A stretch of 64,000 nucleotides of DNA from Agromyces soli (GCF_022811605.1 NZ_CP094533.1:496001-560000), one strand, 5' to 3'. Counted from the stretch's first letter, positions 9,764 through 19,404 are shown. Translations and numbers: made by a program. Notes: generated from the sequence alone by a model not told the origin.

Positions 9764-12298
9764 ATGCGACGGGGTCGGCTGCGGGTGCTGCTGGGCGCCG
9801 CGCCCGGCGTCGGCAAGACGTACACGATGCTCGAGGAGGGCAAACGGCTCCTCGGTGAGGGCCGCGACGTCGTCGTCGGCTTCGTCGAGACGCACGGGCG
9901 GACGGCGACCGCCGCCATGACGGCGGGGCTCGAACTCGTGCCCCGCCGGGTCGAGCTGCACCGCGGGATGCCGTTGGAGGAGCTCGACCTCGACGCCCTC
10001 CTCGCCCGCCGGCCCGAGGTCGCCCTCGTCGACGAGCTCGCGCACACGAACGCGCCGGGCTCGCGGCACGAGAAGCGCTGGCAGGACGTCGAGGAGCTGC
10101 TCGACGCCGGCATCGACGTCATCTCGACGGTGAACACGCAGCACATCGAGTCGCTCGGCGACGTCGTGCTGCAGATCACCGGGGTTCCGCAGCGGGAGAC
10201 GATCCCGGACCGAGTGCTGCGGGCGGCCGATCAGATCGAGGTCGTCGACCTGGCGCCGCAGGCGCTCCGCGACCGGCTCTCGGGCGGGCTCGTCTACCCG
10301 GCCGAGCGGATCGACGCCGCCCTGTCGAACTACTTCCGGCTCGGCAACCTCACGGCCCTCCGCGAGCTCGCCCTGCTCTGGCTCGCCGACGAGGTGGACC
10401 AGGCGCTGAAGGCGTACCGCGCCGAGCACGGCATCAGTCACAAGTGGGAGGCGCGCGAGCGCGTGGTCGTGGCGCTCACGGGCGGCCCGGAGGGCGAGAC
10501 CCTGCTCCGCCGGGGGGCGCGGATCGCGTCGCGCTCCTCGGGCGGAGAGCTGATCGCCGTGCACGTGACCCGGCCGGACGGCATGCGGGCGCGGCATCCG
10601 GGCGCCCTCGACGCCCAGCGCACGCTCGTCGAGCAGCTCGGCGGCACGTTCCACCAGGTCGTCGGCGAGGACGTGCCCCGCGCCCTCGTCGAGTTCGCCC
10701 GCTCGGTCGACGCGACGCAGCTCGTCATCGGCGTGAGCCGCCGCTCGAGGCTGGCCGCCGCGTTCTCGGGGCCGGGCATCGGGGCGACCGTGATCCGCGA
10801 GTCCGGCGACATCGACGTGCACATCGTGACGCACGCGGCGGCGGGCGCCGCCCTGTCGCTGCCGCGGATCGGCGGGGCGCTCAGCCGCACCCGGCTGCTC
10901 ATCGGCTTCGCGGTCGCGCTCGTGACGGGCCCGCTGCTCAGCTGGGTGCTGCTGCAGTTCCACACCGAGACCTCGATCACGAGCGACGTGCTCGCCTATC
11001 AGCTGCTCGTGATCGTCGTCGCGCTCATCGGCGGCATCTGGCCGGGCCTCTTCGCGGCGGTGCTCTCGGGCATCACGCTGAACTTCCTCTTCGTGGCGCC
11101 GGTGCACACGTTGACGATCGCCGATCCGCGGCAGTTCCTCGCGCTCGTCTTCTACGTCGCGAACGCCCTGCTCGTGAGCTACGTCGTCGATCAGGCGGCG
11201 CGGCGCACCCGCGAGGCGAAGCGGGCGGCCGCGGAGTCGCAGCTGCTCGCGACGATGGCCGGCAGCGTGCTGCGCGGCGAGGACGCCCTGCAGGCGATGG
11301 TGACCCGTACGCGCGAGGCGTTCGGGCTCACGGGGGTCCGCCTGCTCGTCGACGGGGAGCCGCGGGTCGCGGACGGCGAGCCGACGCGCGACGACCGGGT
11401 CTCGCTCGTGCCGATCGGCGCGCGCGGCACCCTCGAGCTGCACGGACCGGACCTGGATGCCTCGGAGCGCCGCCTGCTGCAGGTGATCGCGACCCAACTC
11501 GACGCCGCGATCGAGCACGGCGCCCTCGCGTCCGCGGCGGAAGAGGCCTCGGAGCTGGCCGAGACCGACAAGGTGCGCTCGGCGCTGCTCGCCGCGGTGG
11601 GCCACGACCTGCGCCGCCCGCTGACCTCGGCGTCGGCGGCGATCAGCGCGCTGCGCTCCCCCGATCTGCGGTTGCCGGCCGGCGAGCGCGCGGAGCTGCT
11701 CGACACCGCGGCGGAGAGCCTCGACTCGCTCGCCGCGCTCGTCACGAACCTGCTCGACGTGAGCCGGGTGCAGGCGGGGGCCCTCGCGGTGCGGCTCGCA
11801 CCGGTCGAGACGGCCGACGTGGTGCTCCCCGCGCTCGACGAACTCGGCCTGGGGCCGGGCGAGGTCGAGCTGGACCTCGCCGACGGCGTGCCGCCGCTGC
11901 TCGCCGATGCGGGACTGCTGCAGCGGGTGATGGTGAACCTGCTCGCGAACGCGGTGCGCCACTCACCGAGCGGGGAGCGGGTGCGGATCGCGGCGTCCGG
12001 GTTCCGCGGGCGCGTGCAGCTGCGCGTCGTCGATCGCGGCCCCGGCATCCCCGCCGAGCGCCGCGACGGCGTGTTCACCCCCTTCCAACGGCTCGGCGAC
12101 ACCGACAATGAGACGGGCCTCGGCCTCGGCCTCGCCCTGTCGAAGGGCTTCGTCGAGGGGATGGACGGCACGCTCGAGGTGGAGGACACCCCGGGCGGCG
12201 GGCTCACGATGGTGGTGACGCTGCCGGCGGCTGAGGCCGCGGGCACGGCGGATGCCTCGCAGACGAGGCCTGCGGACGAGGGAGGGCCGGTGCGATGA
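9764..12298 (+). CDS. kdpD: sensor histidine kinase KdpD
   Basis: K+/turgor sensor, 844 residues. Order: N-terminal KdpD domain with Walker A GAAPGVGKT and LVDELAHTN, a USP-like domain (~245-365), four closely spaced membrane helices (DUF4118, ~375-490), a GAF-like region, HisKA with VGHDLRRPL (His614) and HATPase with NLLANAVRHSP and GLGLGLALSKG. The phospho-site reads HDLRRPL instead of the usual HDLRTPL. ATG at 9764 is 6 bp after kdpC; the stop overlaps kdpE by 4 bp. It phosphorylates KdpE to control this operon. Confidence 0.95.
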   Translation: MRRGRLRVLLGAAPGVGKTYTMLEEGKRLLGEGRDVVVGFVETHGRTATAAMTAGLELVPRRVELHRGMPLEELDLDALLARRPEVALVDELAHTNAPGSRHEKRWQDVEELLDAGIDVISTVNTQHIESLGDVVLQITGVPQRETIPDRVLRAADQIEVVDLAPQALRDRLSGGLVYPAERIDAALSNYFRLGNLTALRELALLWLADEVDQALKAYRAEHGISHKWEARERVVVALTGGPEGETLLRRGARIASRSSGGELIAVHVTRPDGMRARHPGALDAQRTLVEQLGGTFHQVVGEDVPRALVEFARSVDATQLVIGVSRRSRLAAAFSGPGIGATVIRESGDIDVHIVTHAAAGAALSLPRIGGALSRTRLLIGFAVALVTGPLLSWVLLQFHTETSITSDVLAYQLLVIVVALIGGIWPGLFAAVLSGITLNFLFVAPVHTLTIADPRQFLALVFYVANALLVSYVVDQAARRTREAKRAAAESQLLATMAGSVLRGEDALQAMVTRTREAFGLTGVRLLVDGEPRVADGEPTRDDRVSLVPIGARGTLELHGPDLDASERRLLQVIATQLDAAIEHGALASAAEEASELAETDKVRSALLAAVGHDLRRPLTSASAAISALRSPDLRLPAGERAELLDTAAESLDSLAALVTNLLDVSRVQAGALAVRLAPVETADVVLPALDELGLGPGEVELDLADGVPPLLADAGLLQRVMVNLLANAVRHSPSGERVRIAASGFRGRVQLRVVDRGPGIPAERRDGVFTPFQRLGDTDNETGLGLGLALSKGFVEGMDGTLEVEDTPGGGLTMVVTLPAAEAAGTADASQTRPADEGGPVR

Positions 12299-13008
12299 GG
12301 ATCCTCCTCGCGGACGACGACGAGCAGCTGCAGCGCGCGCTCCGCATCACGCTTGCGGCACGGGGCTACGAGGTGCTGCACGCTCGCGACGGTGCGGAGG
12401 CGATCGAACAGGCGGCCTCGGGGCATCCGGACCTCATCCTGCTCGACCTCGGTATGCCGCGCGTCGACGGCCTCGACGTGATCCGTGCAGTGCGGGCCTG
12501 GTCGAGCGTGCCGATCCTCGTGCTTTCGGGGCGCACCGACTCGGGCGAAAAGGTCGAGGCGCTCGACGCGGGCGCCGACGACTATGTGACGAAGCCGTTC
12601 GCGATGGACGAGCTGCTCGCGCGGATCCGCGCCCGTTCCCGCCGCCCGGCGGGCGAGGACGACGCCGGCGCGGTGCACCGCATCGGCGAGCTCGAGGTGG
12701 ACCTCGCGGCGAAGACGATCCGCCGCGCGGACGGGTCGGGCACCTCGGGCGGCACGGCGGCCGGTACGGCCGGCTCGGTGCGGTTGACGCCGACGGAGTG
12801 GCACCTGCTGGAGCTCTTCCTGAAGCATCCCGGCCGTCTGCTGACGCGCGAGATGCTGCTGTCCGAGGTATGGGGGCCGTACCACGCGAACGACGCCGGC
12901 TACCTGCGGCTGTACGTCGCCCAGCTGCGCCGGAAGCTCGAACCGGTGCCGGCGGAACCCCGGCACTTCCTGAACGAGCCCGGCATGGGCTACCGCTTCG
13001 AGCCCTAG
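12295..13008 (+). CDS. kdpE: KdpE response regulator
   Basis: OmpR-type response regulator of 237 residues. The receiver domain has DDDEQ (acid pocket), Asp51 in LLDLGMP and Lys in VTKPF; the C-terminal winged helix ends with LRRKLEPVPAEPRHFLNEPGMGYRF (only the LRRKL and GYRF ends are diagnostic). A Gly/Ser/Thr-rich insert (residues ~145-160) lengthens the first strand pair of the effector domain, unlike shorter KdpE proteins. The start overlaps kdpD by ATGA. Partner of the kinase just upstream. Confidence 0.95.
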   Translation: MRILLADDDEQLQRALRITLAARGYEVLHARDGAEAIEQAASGHPDLILLDLGMPRVDGLDVIRAVRAWSSVPILVLSGRTDSGEKVEALDAGADDYVTKPFAMDELLARIRARSRRPAGEDDAGAVHRIGELEVDLAAKTIRRADGSGTSGGTAAGTAGSVRLTPTEWHLLELFLKHPGRLLTREMLLSEVWGPYHANDAGYLRLYVAQLRRKLEPVPAEPRHFLNEPGMGYRFEP

Positions 13009-13045
13009 CGCTGGCGACGGGCCGCGCGCGGCCTACGCTTGACGG

Positions 13046-14188
13046 GTGGACTGCGGCTACTTCGACGCCGGGCGCTGCACCTCGTGCGCCCTCATGGGGC
13101 AGCCGTACCCGGACCAGCTCGCCGCGAAGCAGGCGCACGCCGAGCAGCTGCTCGCGCCGTTCGGCGTCGGCGCGTGGCATCCGCCCGTCGCCTCCGGCGA
13201 GCGCGACTACCGCAACAAGGCGAAGATGGTCGTCGGCGGCACGGTCGACGCGCCCACGATCGGCATCCTCGACGCCGATGGGCACGGCGTCGACCTGCAG
13301 GCGTGCGGCATCTGCTCGCCCGGTCACCGGGCGGCGTTCCCGGTGCTGGCCAGGTTCATCACGCTCGCGCGCATCGCCCCCTACGACCTCGCCGCCCGGC
13401 GCGGCGAGCTGAAGCACCTCATCGTCACCGAGTCGCCCGACGGCGAGCTGATGGTGCGCTTCGTGCTGCGCTCGACGGAGCCGGTCGCCCGCATCCGCAA
13501 GCACCTACCCGCCCTCCTCGCCGAGCTGCCGCAGGCCCGCGTCGTGACCGTCAATCTGCTGCCGGAGCACAAGGCCGTGCTCGAGGGCGAGTCCGAGCTC
13601 GTGCTCACCGAGCAGCAGACGCTGCCGATGCGGCTCAACGACGTCACGATGCACCTGCGGCCGCAGAGCTTCTTCCAGACGAACACGGCGATCGCGGCAG
13701 CGCTCTACGCGGAGGCGCGGGACTGGATCCGAGAGCTCGCCCCCGACTCCGCGTGGGACCTCTACTCGGGCGTCGGCGGCTTCGCGCTGCATCTCGCCGG
13801 CGACGGCGCCGAGGGCGCAGGCCCCGAGATCACCGGCATCGAGACGAGTGTCGAGGCGGTCGCCTCGGCGGAGCTCAGCCGGACGGATGCCGCACTCAGC
13901 CGGCTGCGCTTCGCCGCCGGCGACGCCACCGAGTTCGCGCTCGCCGCACCGTCCGCACCCGACCTCGTCGTGGTGAACCCGCCGCGCCGGGGCATCGGCG
14001 CCGAGCTCGCCGGCTGGCTCGAGCAGCGCACGGGCGTCTCGCACGTGCTCTACTCGAGCTGCAACGCGGCCTCGCTCGCGAAGGACCTGCGGGCGATGCC
14101 GTCGTACCGGCCCGTGCGGGCGCGGGTGTTCGACATGTTCCCCCAGACGAGTCACTTCGAGGTGATGGTGCTGCTCGAGCGGCGCTGA
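13046..14188 (+). CDS. rlmC: 23S rRNA (uracil(747)-C(5))-methyltransferase RlmC
   Basis: SAM-dependent rRNA m5U methyltransferase, 380 residues. The N-terminus DCGYFDAGRCTSCALMGQPY carries the four-cysteine Fe-S cluster seen in RlmC (with a further CGIC at residues ~88-91). The MTase domain has DLYSGVGGFAL (SAM), VVNPPRRGIG and the catalytic loop YSSCNAASLAKDL. The lack of a TRAM domain favours RlmC over RlmD. The GTG start lies 6 nt after TACGCT (13034-13039), suggesting a leaderless mRNA. It converges with the next gene, with 7 bp between the stops. Confidence 0.9.
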   Translation: MDCGYFDAGRCTSCALMGQPYPDQLAAKQAHAEQLLAPFGVGAWHPPVASGERDYRNKAKMVVGGTVDAPTIGILDADGHGVDLQACGICSPGHRAAFPVLARFITLARIAPYDLAARRGELKHLIVTESPDGELMVRFVLRSTEPVARIRKHLPALLAELPQARVVTVNLLPEHKAVLEGESELVLTEQQTLPMRLNDVTMHLRPQSFFQTNTAIAAALYAEARDWIRELAPDSAWDLYSGVGGFALHLAGDGAEGAGPEITGIETSVEAVASAELSRTDAALSRLRFAAGDATEFALAAPSAPDLVVVNPPRRGIGAELAGWLEQRTGVSHVLYSSCNAASLAKDLRAMPSYRPVRARVFDMFPQTSHFEVMVLLERR

Positions 14189-14195
14189 GGCCGGC

Positions 14196-15272
14196 TCAGA
14201 TCACCTCCCAGCCGTCGTCGCGGACCGCCGCCGGTGTGCCGGCGCGGTAGCGCAGCACGCGCTCGTCGAAGTCGAGCGACAGCGTGGCCTTCGTCTCACA
14301 GCTGAACTCCGGGTGCTCCTCGTCCCGGTAGAAGATGCACACCGGGCCGCCGTCGGGCAATCCCTCGACGAGCTGCGCGGCCCTCGCCACCGGGTCGATC
14401 GCCTCGAACGCGGTCGCCCGCTCGTCGAGCATCGCGAGCCGCGCGTGCGTGTCGCTCATGTCGGGGTTGCGTTCCCCGCGCGCGAGCCCGGCGTCGAGGA
14501 AGTGGTTCGTGTGCCGCATCGTCTCGCCCGGCTCCCCCTCGATCACGGCGACGCCGACCGGAGTCGCCTCGAGGAACGCGGCCCGCGGCCGCTCGCCGTC
14601 GTAGCTCACCACGGTGATCGTGGTCGACGCCCCGAGCCGGGTGCCGCGGACGAGCTCGATCGCCTCGTCGAGCGACGCGGCCTCGTCGTGGATGCGGCGG
14701 GCGACGAGGTGCAGCGGAATGCCCGGCACCGAGCCGTCCGCCCGGTGGTTCAGCATGTTCATGTGGCTGCCGACGCCCGCGTCGTTGATCCCGATCTTGC
14801 CGAGGATGCCGAGCTCCGTGAAGCCGTGCACCCGGCGACCCGCGTCGGTGACGTACGACCAGGCGAGCGACTCGCTCGCGAGGTGCGTGTACCAGTCCCA
14901 GATCTGCAGCGTGCGCGGGGCTCCCCCGTCAGCCGGCAGGTGCACCCCGGTCGAGCACTCCCCCTGCCCGCTCGGCTCGGCGAGGGCGATGATCTCGGTG
15001 CGGCCGCTCATGAGCGCGGCCTCCCACGCCTCCAGGCCGGCGCCGGCGGCGAGGCCGGCGAGCTCGTTCGCGAGGCTCGGCGACCAGTCGGCGACGTCGT
15101 CGAGGATGCGGCGGGCGGCGTCGCGGGCCGCGCCCTCGTCGATCCCCTTCGCCCGGAACAGCCGCCAGTAGCCGTCGAGCGATTCGGCGATCGGGGCGGC
15201 GAAGCGCTCCCCGATCTCGGCCCCGCGGATCGCGGGGTCGCGGGTCTCGGATTCGTGCCGTCGGATGATCAT
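14196..15272 (-). CDS. C45-family autoproteolytic acyltransferase/hydrolase
   Basis: Member of the acyl-CoA:6-aminopenicillanate acyltransferase-like (C45) Ntn-hydrolase family. Autocleavage is expected before Cys106 in GQGECSTGV, freeing the nucleophile. Other family features: LQIWDWYTHLASE, FTELGILGKIGINDAGVG (family GKIGxN), and HTNHFLD. 358 residues is the usual length. ATG at 15272 overlaps the stop of the P1 peptidase gene by 4 bp (ATGA), so the two are co-translated. Probable amide or acyl-peptide hydrolase, substrate unknown; no penicillin biosynthesis genes are nearby. Confidence 0.8.
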   Translation of the reverse strand: MIIRRHESETRDPAIRGAEIGERFAAPIAESLDGYWRLFRAKGIDEGAARDAARRILDDVADWSPSLANELAGLAAGAGLEAWEAALMSGRTEIIALAEPSGQGECSTGVHLPADGGAPRTLQIWDWYTHLASESLAWSYVTDAGRRVHGFTELGILGKIGINDAGVGSHMNMLNHRADGSVPGIPLHLVARRIHDEAASLDEAIELVRGTRLGASTTITVVSYDGERPRAAFLEATPVGVAVIEGEPGETMRHTNHFLDAGLARGERNPDMSDTHARLAMLDERATAFEAIDPVARAAQLVEGLPDGGPVCIFYRDEEHPEFSCETKATLSLDFDERVLRYRAGTPAAVRDDGWEVI

Positions 15273-16291
15273 GCGGCGGCGCTCAGCACGGCATCCCAGG
15301 CGAGCTCCGACGCGACCGCGCCCAGCGCGCTCGGCGCGAGCTGGTGCACGCCCAGCTCGGCGCTCGTCTCGGTGGGGAAGTCGAGCTCGTCGGTGGTGAC
15401 GGCGAACAGCACGTCGCCGTCCTGGCTGGTGTGGAACGGCTGGATGGCCCGGTGCATCGAGCTGTGCACCTGCTTCGCGAACTGGTCGAGCTGGCGGTCG
15501 TCGAGCCGCACGTTCGTGAACACCGCGGTGATGGTCGTGTTGCCGAGCTCGGTCGCCGGCATCGCCGCGCCCGCGAACGCCGCCGCGTAGTCCTCGGCGG
15601 GGTGGCGCCGTTCGCCCGTCTCCGGGTCGTAGTTGCCGCGGACGACGCGCTGCTCGCGGTCGAGGATCGCCCCGACGGCGTTCACGACCGTGACGACGAG
15701 GAGCTTGATCCCCGAGATCTCGCGATAGGCCGCGCCCTGGCCGGCGAACTCCGCGCGGGACCAGTCGATCTTGCCCACGGTGGCCGAGACGCCCGCGCCC
15801 ACGCGGCCGACGGGCACCGCGCCGGCGACGGCGTTCGCCAACGCCGCCTTGCCGAGGGCGGCGTCGGGGATGACGGCGTTGTTGCGCGCCGAGAAGTCGT
15901 AGATGATCGCGCCGTTCACGAGCGAGAGCCGTGGGAAGGACACGTCGTTGTCGCGCTCGGCGAGCAGGGCCTCGGCGACGCCCGTCGCGGCGCCGAAGCC
16001 GTAGACGGAGCCGCCGGCGAAGCAGATCGCCTCGACGACCTGGTAGCCGCCGCTCAGCCCCTTCGAGCCGCCGCGGAAGTCGGTCGCGACCCGGGCGTGA
16101 TCGGGCAGCCGCATCACCGTCACGCCGGTGGGTCCTTCGGCGTACTCGGCCGTGCCGACCGTGAGCTCGGCGAAACCGTGGTCCACCAGTTCCCGCGGGG
16201 TCCCGGGCACGGGGCTCGGCGCGAGCTGCGGGTTGCCGTCGAGTCCGCGGAAGCGCGGCAGTTCCGCCGGCCGGCGGGGCGGGTACGTCAT
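15269..16291 (-). CDS. P1 family (S58/DmpA-type) self-processing aminopeptidase
   Basis: 340-residue relative of DmpA L-aminopeptidase/D-esterase and the nylon-oligomer hydrolase NylC. The autocleavage point of that family, Asn-Thr, is visible at N251-T252 (ELGNTTITAVFTN), with the upstream KGLSGGYQVVEAICFAGGS and YDFSARNN blocks. Thr252 would become the N-terminal nucleophile. Start ATG at 16291 follows GGAGAGGAAC. First of a two-gene operon with the C45 hydrolase; both are cytoplasmic Ntn enzymes, suggesting sequential amide or peptide breakdown (inference). Confidence 0.82.
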   Translation of the reverse strand: MTYPPRRPAELPRFRGLDGNPQLAPSPVPGTPRELVDHGFAELTVGTAEYAEGPTGVTVMRLPDHARVATDFRGGSKGLSGGYQVVEAICFAGGSVYGFGAATGVAEALLAERDNDVSFPRLSLVNGAIIYDFSARNNAVIPDAALGKAALANAVAGAVPVGRVGAGVSATVGKIDWSRAEFAGQGAAYREISGIKLLVVTVVNAVGAILDREQRVVRGNYDPETGERRHPAEDYAAAFAGAAMPATELGNTTITAVFTNVRLDDRQLDQFAKQVHSSMHRAIQPFHTSQDGDVLFAVTTDELDFPTETSAELGVHQLAPSALGAVASELAWDAVLSAAA

Positions 16292-16324
16292 TGTGTTCCT
16301 CTCCAGAGATCCCTACTATGACTA

Positions 16325-16344
16325 GTGCCGGAACGATCCGGCAC
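16325..16344. promoter_or_regulatory. dyad between divergent hydrolase genes
   Basis: GTGCCGGA-ACGA-TCCGGCAC, 8-bp arms, lies 34 bp upstream of the P1 peptidase start in the 175-bp divergent region shared with the amidohydrolase gene. Its position suits an operator; no local regulator gene is adjacent. Confidence 0.35.
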
Positions 16345-16466
16345 GGTCCGACGGTAGTGCCCTCGCCGAGCGCGGTCAAGAGCGATGCTCAGATTCTCGA
16401 CCCGATGCGACTCGGCGCTTCGGAGTGCGCTCGCGGGCGGGCCGGGAGAGGAACCACGACGTCCAG

Positions 16467-18113
16467 ATGACCCCCGAACTCGTCTTCCACGGCGGCCGCG
16501 TCTTCACGGGAGCCGGCCTCCACTCGCCCCCGACGGGCGCACCCCCGGCGACCGCCGTGGCCGTGCGCGACGGACGCATCGTCGCGGTCGGCGACGACGG
16601 CCTGCTCGAAACAGCCGGCCCCCACACCCGCACCGTCGACCTCGCCGGGCGTCTCCTCGTGCCCGGCTTCCAGGACGCGCACGCGCACCCGGTCTTCGGC
16701 GCCCTCGAGCTCTCCAGCTGCCACCTCGGCGGCCTCACCACCGTCGAGGAGTACCTCGCCGCGGTCGCGGCGTACGCGGCGAGCCATCCGCACGATGCGA
16801 CCCTGCAGGGCGCCGGCTGGATGCAGTCCGCCTTCCCCGACGGCCCGCCGACCGCCGCGCTGCTCGACCGTGTCGTGCCCGACCGCCCGCTCCTGCTCTG
16901 GGGCAACGACGGCCACCGCGCCTGGGTGAACTCGGCCGCGCTCGCGGCCGCCAGCATCGATGCGAGCACCCCCGACCCGGCCGACGGGCGCATCGAGCGG
17001 GATGCCTCGGGCCGACCGACCGGCTTCCTGCTCGAAGGCGCCGTGGCCCCGGTGCTCGCGATCCTCCCCGACGCCACCCCCGAACAGCTCGACGCCGCCG
17101 TGCTGCGCGCGCAGCAGCACCTGCACGCCGTCGGCATCACGGCCTGGCAGGACGCCATCCTCTCCCGCGCCGAAGACGGCGAGGACCCCGCCGAGGCGTA
17201 CCTCCGCGCGGATCGCGCCGGGCGGCTCACCGCGAAAGTGGCGGGGGCGCTCTGGTGGGACCGCACCCGGGGCCCCGAACAGATCCCCGAGCTGGTCGCA
17301 CGCCGCGAGCGCTTCCGCGGGCGCCGCTTCGGCACGCCCGCGGTGAAGATCATGCAGGACGGGATCATCGAGTCCGGCACGGCGGCGCTGCTCGCCCCGT
17401 ACCGCGCCGTGCACGCCGAGTCCGGGCTGTCCTTCGTCGACCCCGTCCTCCTCCGCGAGATCGCGATCCGCCTCGAGGCCGAGGGCTTCCAGCTGCACTT
17501 CCACGGCATCGGCGACCGAGCCGTGCGCGAGAGCCTCGACGCCGTCGCCGCCGCACGGGCGACCCGCCGCGGTCCGGACCCGCGCCACCACCTCGCCCAC
17601 GTGCAGCTCGTCGACCCGGCCGACGTGCCCCGCTTCGCCGAACTCGGCGTCACCGCGAACATCCAGCCCTACTGGGCCTGCAACGACCCGCTGATGGTCG
17701 AGCACACCGTGCCCGTGCTCGGCGACGAGCGTGCCGGGCGGCAGTACCCCTTCGGCTCGCTGCACGCGGCCGGGGTGCGGCTCGCGGCGGGCAGCGACTG
17801 GCCGGTCTCCACGCCGGACCCGATCGCCGGCATCCACGTCGCCGTGAACCGCGCGCTGCCGGCGGGGCATCCCGGCTCCGGCGCGGAGCCGTTCCTGCCG
17901 GGCCAGGCCCTCGACGTCGCGACCGCCCTCGCGGCGTACACGGCCGGCTCCGCCTACGTGAACGGATTCGACGACACGGGCCGCATCGCGGTCGGCTTCG
18001 CCGCCGACCTCGCCGTGCTCGACCGGGACCTGCTCACGATCCCCGCCGAGGAGATCGGCGCGGCGCGCGTCGACCAGACCTTCGTCGACGGCGTGCCGGT
18101 GTTCGAACGCTGA
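16467..18113 (+). CDS. YtcJ-like metal-dependent amidohydrolase
   Basis: 548-residue amidohydrolase-superfamily enzyme (imidazolonepropionase/YtcJ type). The metal ligands are visible in order: HxH in GFQDAHAHPVFG, the bridging-lysine segment AVKIMQDG, LHFHGIGDRAV, HHLAHVQLVD and GSDWPVSTPDP. An N-terminal and C-terminal composite beta domain frames the barrel. ATG at 16467 chosen over the upstream in-frame start because the extra residues are not family-like. Divergent from the two Ntn hydrolases. A paralogue is at 59549-61210. Substrate unknown; an N-acyl or amide bond is likely. Confidence 0.85.
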   Translation: MTPELVFHGGRVFTGAGLHSPPTGAPPATAVAVRDGRIVAVGDDGLLETAGPHTRTVDLAGRLLVPGFQDAHAHPVFGALELSSCHLGGLTTVEEYLAAVAAYAASHPHDATLQGAGWMQSAFPDGPPTAALLDRVVPDRPLLLWGNDGHRAWVNSAALAAASIDASTPDPADGRIERDASGRPTGFLLEGAVAPVLAILPDATPEQLDAAVLRAQQHLHAVGITAWQDAILSRAEDGEDPAEAYLRADRAGRLTAKVAGALWWDRTRGPEQIPELVARRERFRGRRFGTPAVKIMQDGIIESGTAALLAPYRAVHAESGLSFVDPVLLREIAIRLEAEGFQLHFHGIGDRAVRESLDAVAAARATRRGPDPRHHLAHVQLVDPADVPRFAELGVTANIQPYWACNDPLMVEHTVPVLGDERAGRQYPFGSLHAAGVRLAAGSDWPVSTPDPIAGIHVAVNRALPAGHPGSGAEPFLPGQALDVATALAAYTAGSAYVNGFDDTGRIAVGFAADLAVLDRDLLTIPAEEIGAARVDQTFVDGVPVFER

Positions 18114-18117
18114 CGCC

Positions 18118-19404
18118 TCAGCCCGCCGCGCGTCGCTCGCAGAGCCGCCGCACCGCCTCGGTCGGCACCTCCGCGGCGAGCGCGGCGTAGCGTTCGGCGG
18201 CCTCCTCGCGGCGTCCGGTGCGCCGGGCGAGGTCGGCGAGCGCGAGCCGGGCGTCGAGCGCGGCGTAGGGCGCGGCGCCCGCGGCGAGCACCCGCAGCTC
18301 GCGCTCGACGGCGCGGAGCGCCGCGGTGCGCTCCCCCGAGGGAGGGCTGAACAGCGCCAGTTGCTGCTCGGCGACGAGCCGGGCGACCGTCACCGAGGGG
18401 GCGCCCCAGACCCGTTCGAGCGCGCGGTAGAACGCGACCACCCGGCTCCAGTCGGTCTCGGCGAAGCTGGGCGCCGCGGTGTGCAGCCCGGCGATGGCGG
18501 CCTCGAGCACGAAGCGGCCATCGCCCCGGTCGGCGGCGGCCGCGGCGTCCGAGAGGCCGGCCTCGATGAGCCGGGCGTCCCAGCGCCGCCGGTCGGCCTC
18601 GTCGAGCGGCACCGCCGCGCCCTCGGCATCCACCCGACCCGGGCGCCGCGCGAGGCCGAGCCGCACGACCGCGCGCAGCCCGCGCACCTCGGCGTCGTCC
18701 GGGAACTCGGCGACGAGCGCGTCGGCGATCGACAGCGCCTGCCGGCCGAGGTCGTCGAGCGGCGAGCCGGGGTCGAGCACGTCGCGGTGGGCGACGGTGA
18801 ACATGCCGGCGACGCTCGCGAGCACGACGGGCAGGCGGGCGCGGCGCTCCGGCCCCTCCGGCACGCGGAAGCTCCCCCGGGCCTCGGCGAGGGCCCGCTT
18901 CGCGCGGGTCAGCCGTGCCGCGGCGGCAGAGGACTGCACACCGAGGTGCGCCGCGATGCGCGGCACGTCGAGCCCGCAGACGACGCGGAGGGCGAGCACG
19001 AGCCTCGCCTGCTCGGTGAGCGCCGGGTCGCAGGCGACGAAGAGCAGGGCGAGGCGGTCGTCGAGCGCATCGCCCGGCAGGGCGCCGGTGGATGCCTCGG
19101 GCTCCGCCCACTCCGCCGTGCGCGGGCGGGCCGAGAGCTCGGCGGCCTCGCGCTCGGCGTGCCGCTGCTCAGTGGCGAGCCGCCGGCGGTCGTCGAGGAA
19201 GGCCCGCTTGCCGACCGCGGTGCACCAGGCGGCGAGCGAGCCGATGGACCGTCCGCCGCCGGCCTCGGCGACGGCCCGCGCCATCGCCTCGGCGGCGTAC
19301 TCCTGGGCGTCGTCGAGGCTGCCGGTGTACGCGGCGAGCGCGCGGACGACGCGCGGCCAGGCGTCGGCGAAGTCCTCGCCGAGGCCGGCGGCGGATGCGG
19401 TCAC
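18118..19404 (-). CDS. ECF42-type RNA polymerase sigma factor
   Basis: 428-residue ECF sigma factor with the long C-terminal extension (DUF6596, TPR-like, residues ~180-428) found in the ECF42 group. Region 2 (DAWPRVVRALAAYTGSLDDA, AEAMARA) and region 4 (VLALRVVCGLDVPRIAAHLG plus TRAKRAL) are visible. The GTG at 19404 is preferred to an upstream GTG-type start because it overlaps the YciI stop by 4 bp (GTGA). ECF42 factors are normally paired with a YCII/DGPF protein, as here. Convergent with the amidohydrolase, 4 bp apart. Confidence 0.88.
   Translation of the reverse strand: MTASAAGLGEDFADAWPRVVRALAAYTGSLDDAQEYAAEAMARAVAEAGGGRSIGSLAAWCTAVGKRAFLDDRRRLATEQRHAEREAAELSARPRTAEWAEPEASTGALPGDALDDRLALLFVACDPALTEQARLVLALRVVCGLDVPRIAAHLGVQSSAAAARLTRAKRALAEARGSFRVPEGPERRARLPVVLASVAGMFTVAHRDVLDPGSPLDDLGRQALSIADALVAEFPDDAEVRGLRAVVRLGLARRPGRVDAEGAAVPLDEADRRRWDARLIEAGLSDAAAAADRGDGRFVLEAAIAGLHTAAPSFAETDWSRVVAFYRALERVWGAPSVTVARLVAEQQLALFSPPSGERTAALRAVERELRVLAAGAAPYAALDARLALADLARRTGRREEAAERYAALAAEVPTEAVRRLCERRAAG

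Noticed and set aside
14196-15272. Penicillin acyltransferase of antibiotic biosynthesis
   Set aside because: Family similarity only; no beta-lactam synthesis genes nearby, and the partner is a P1 peptidase.
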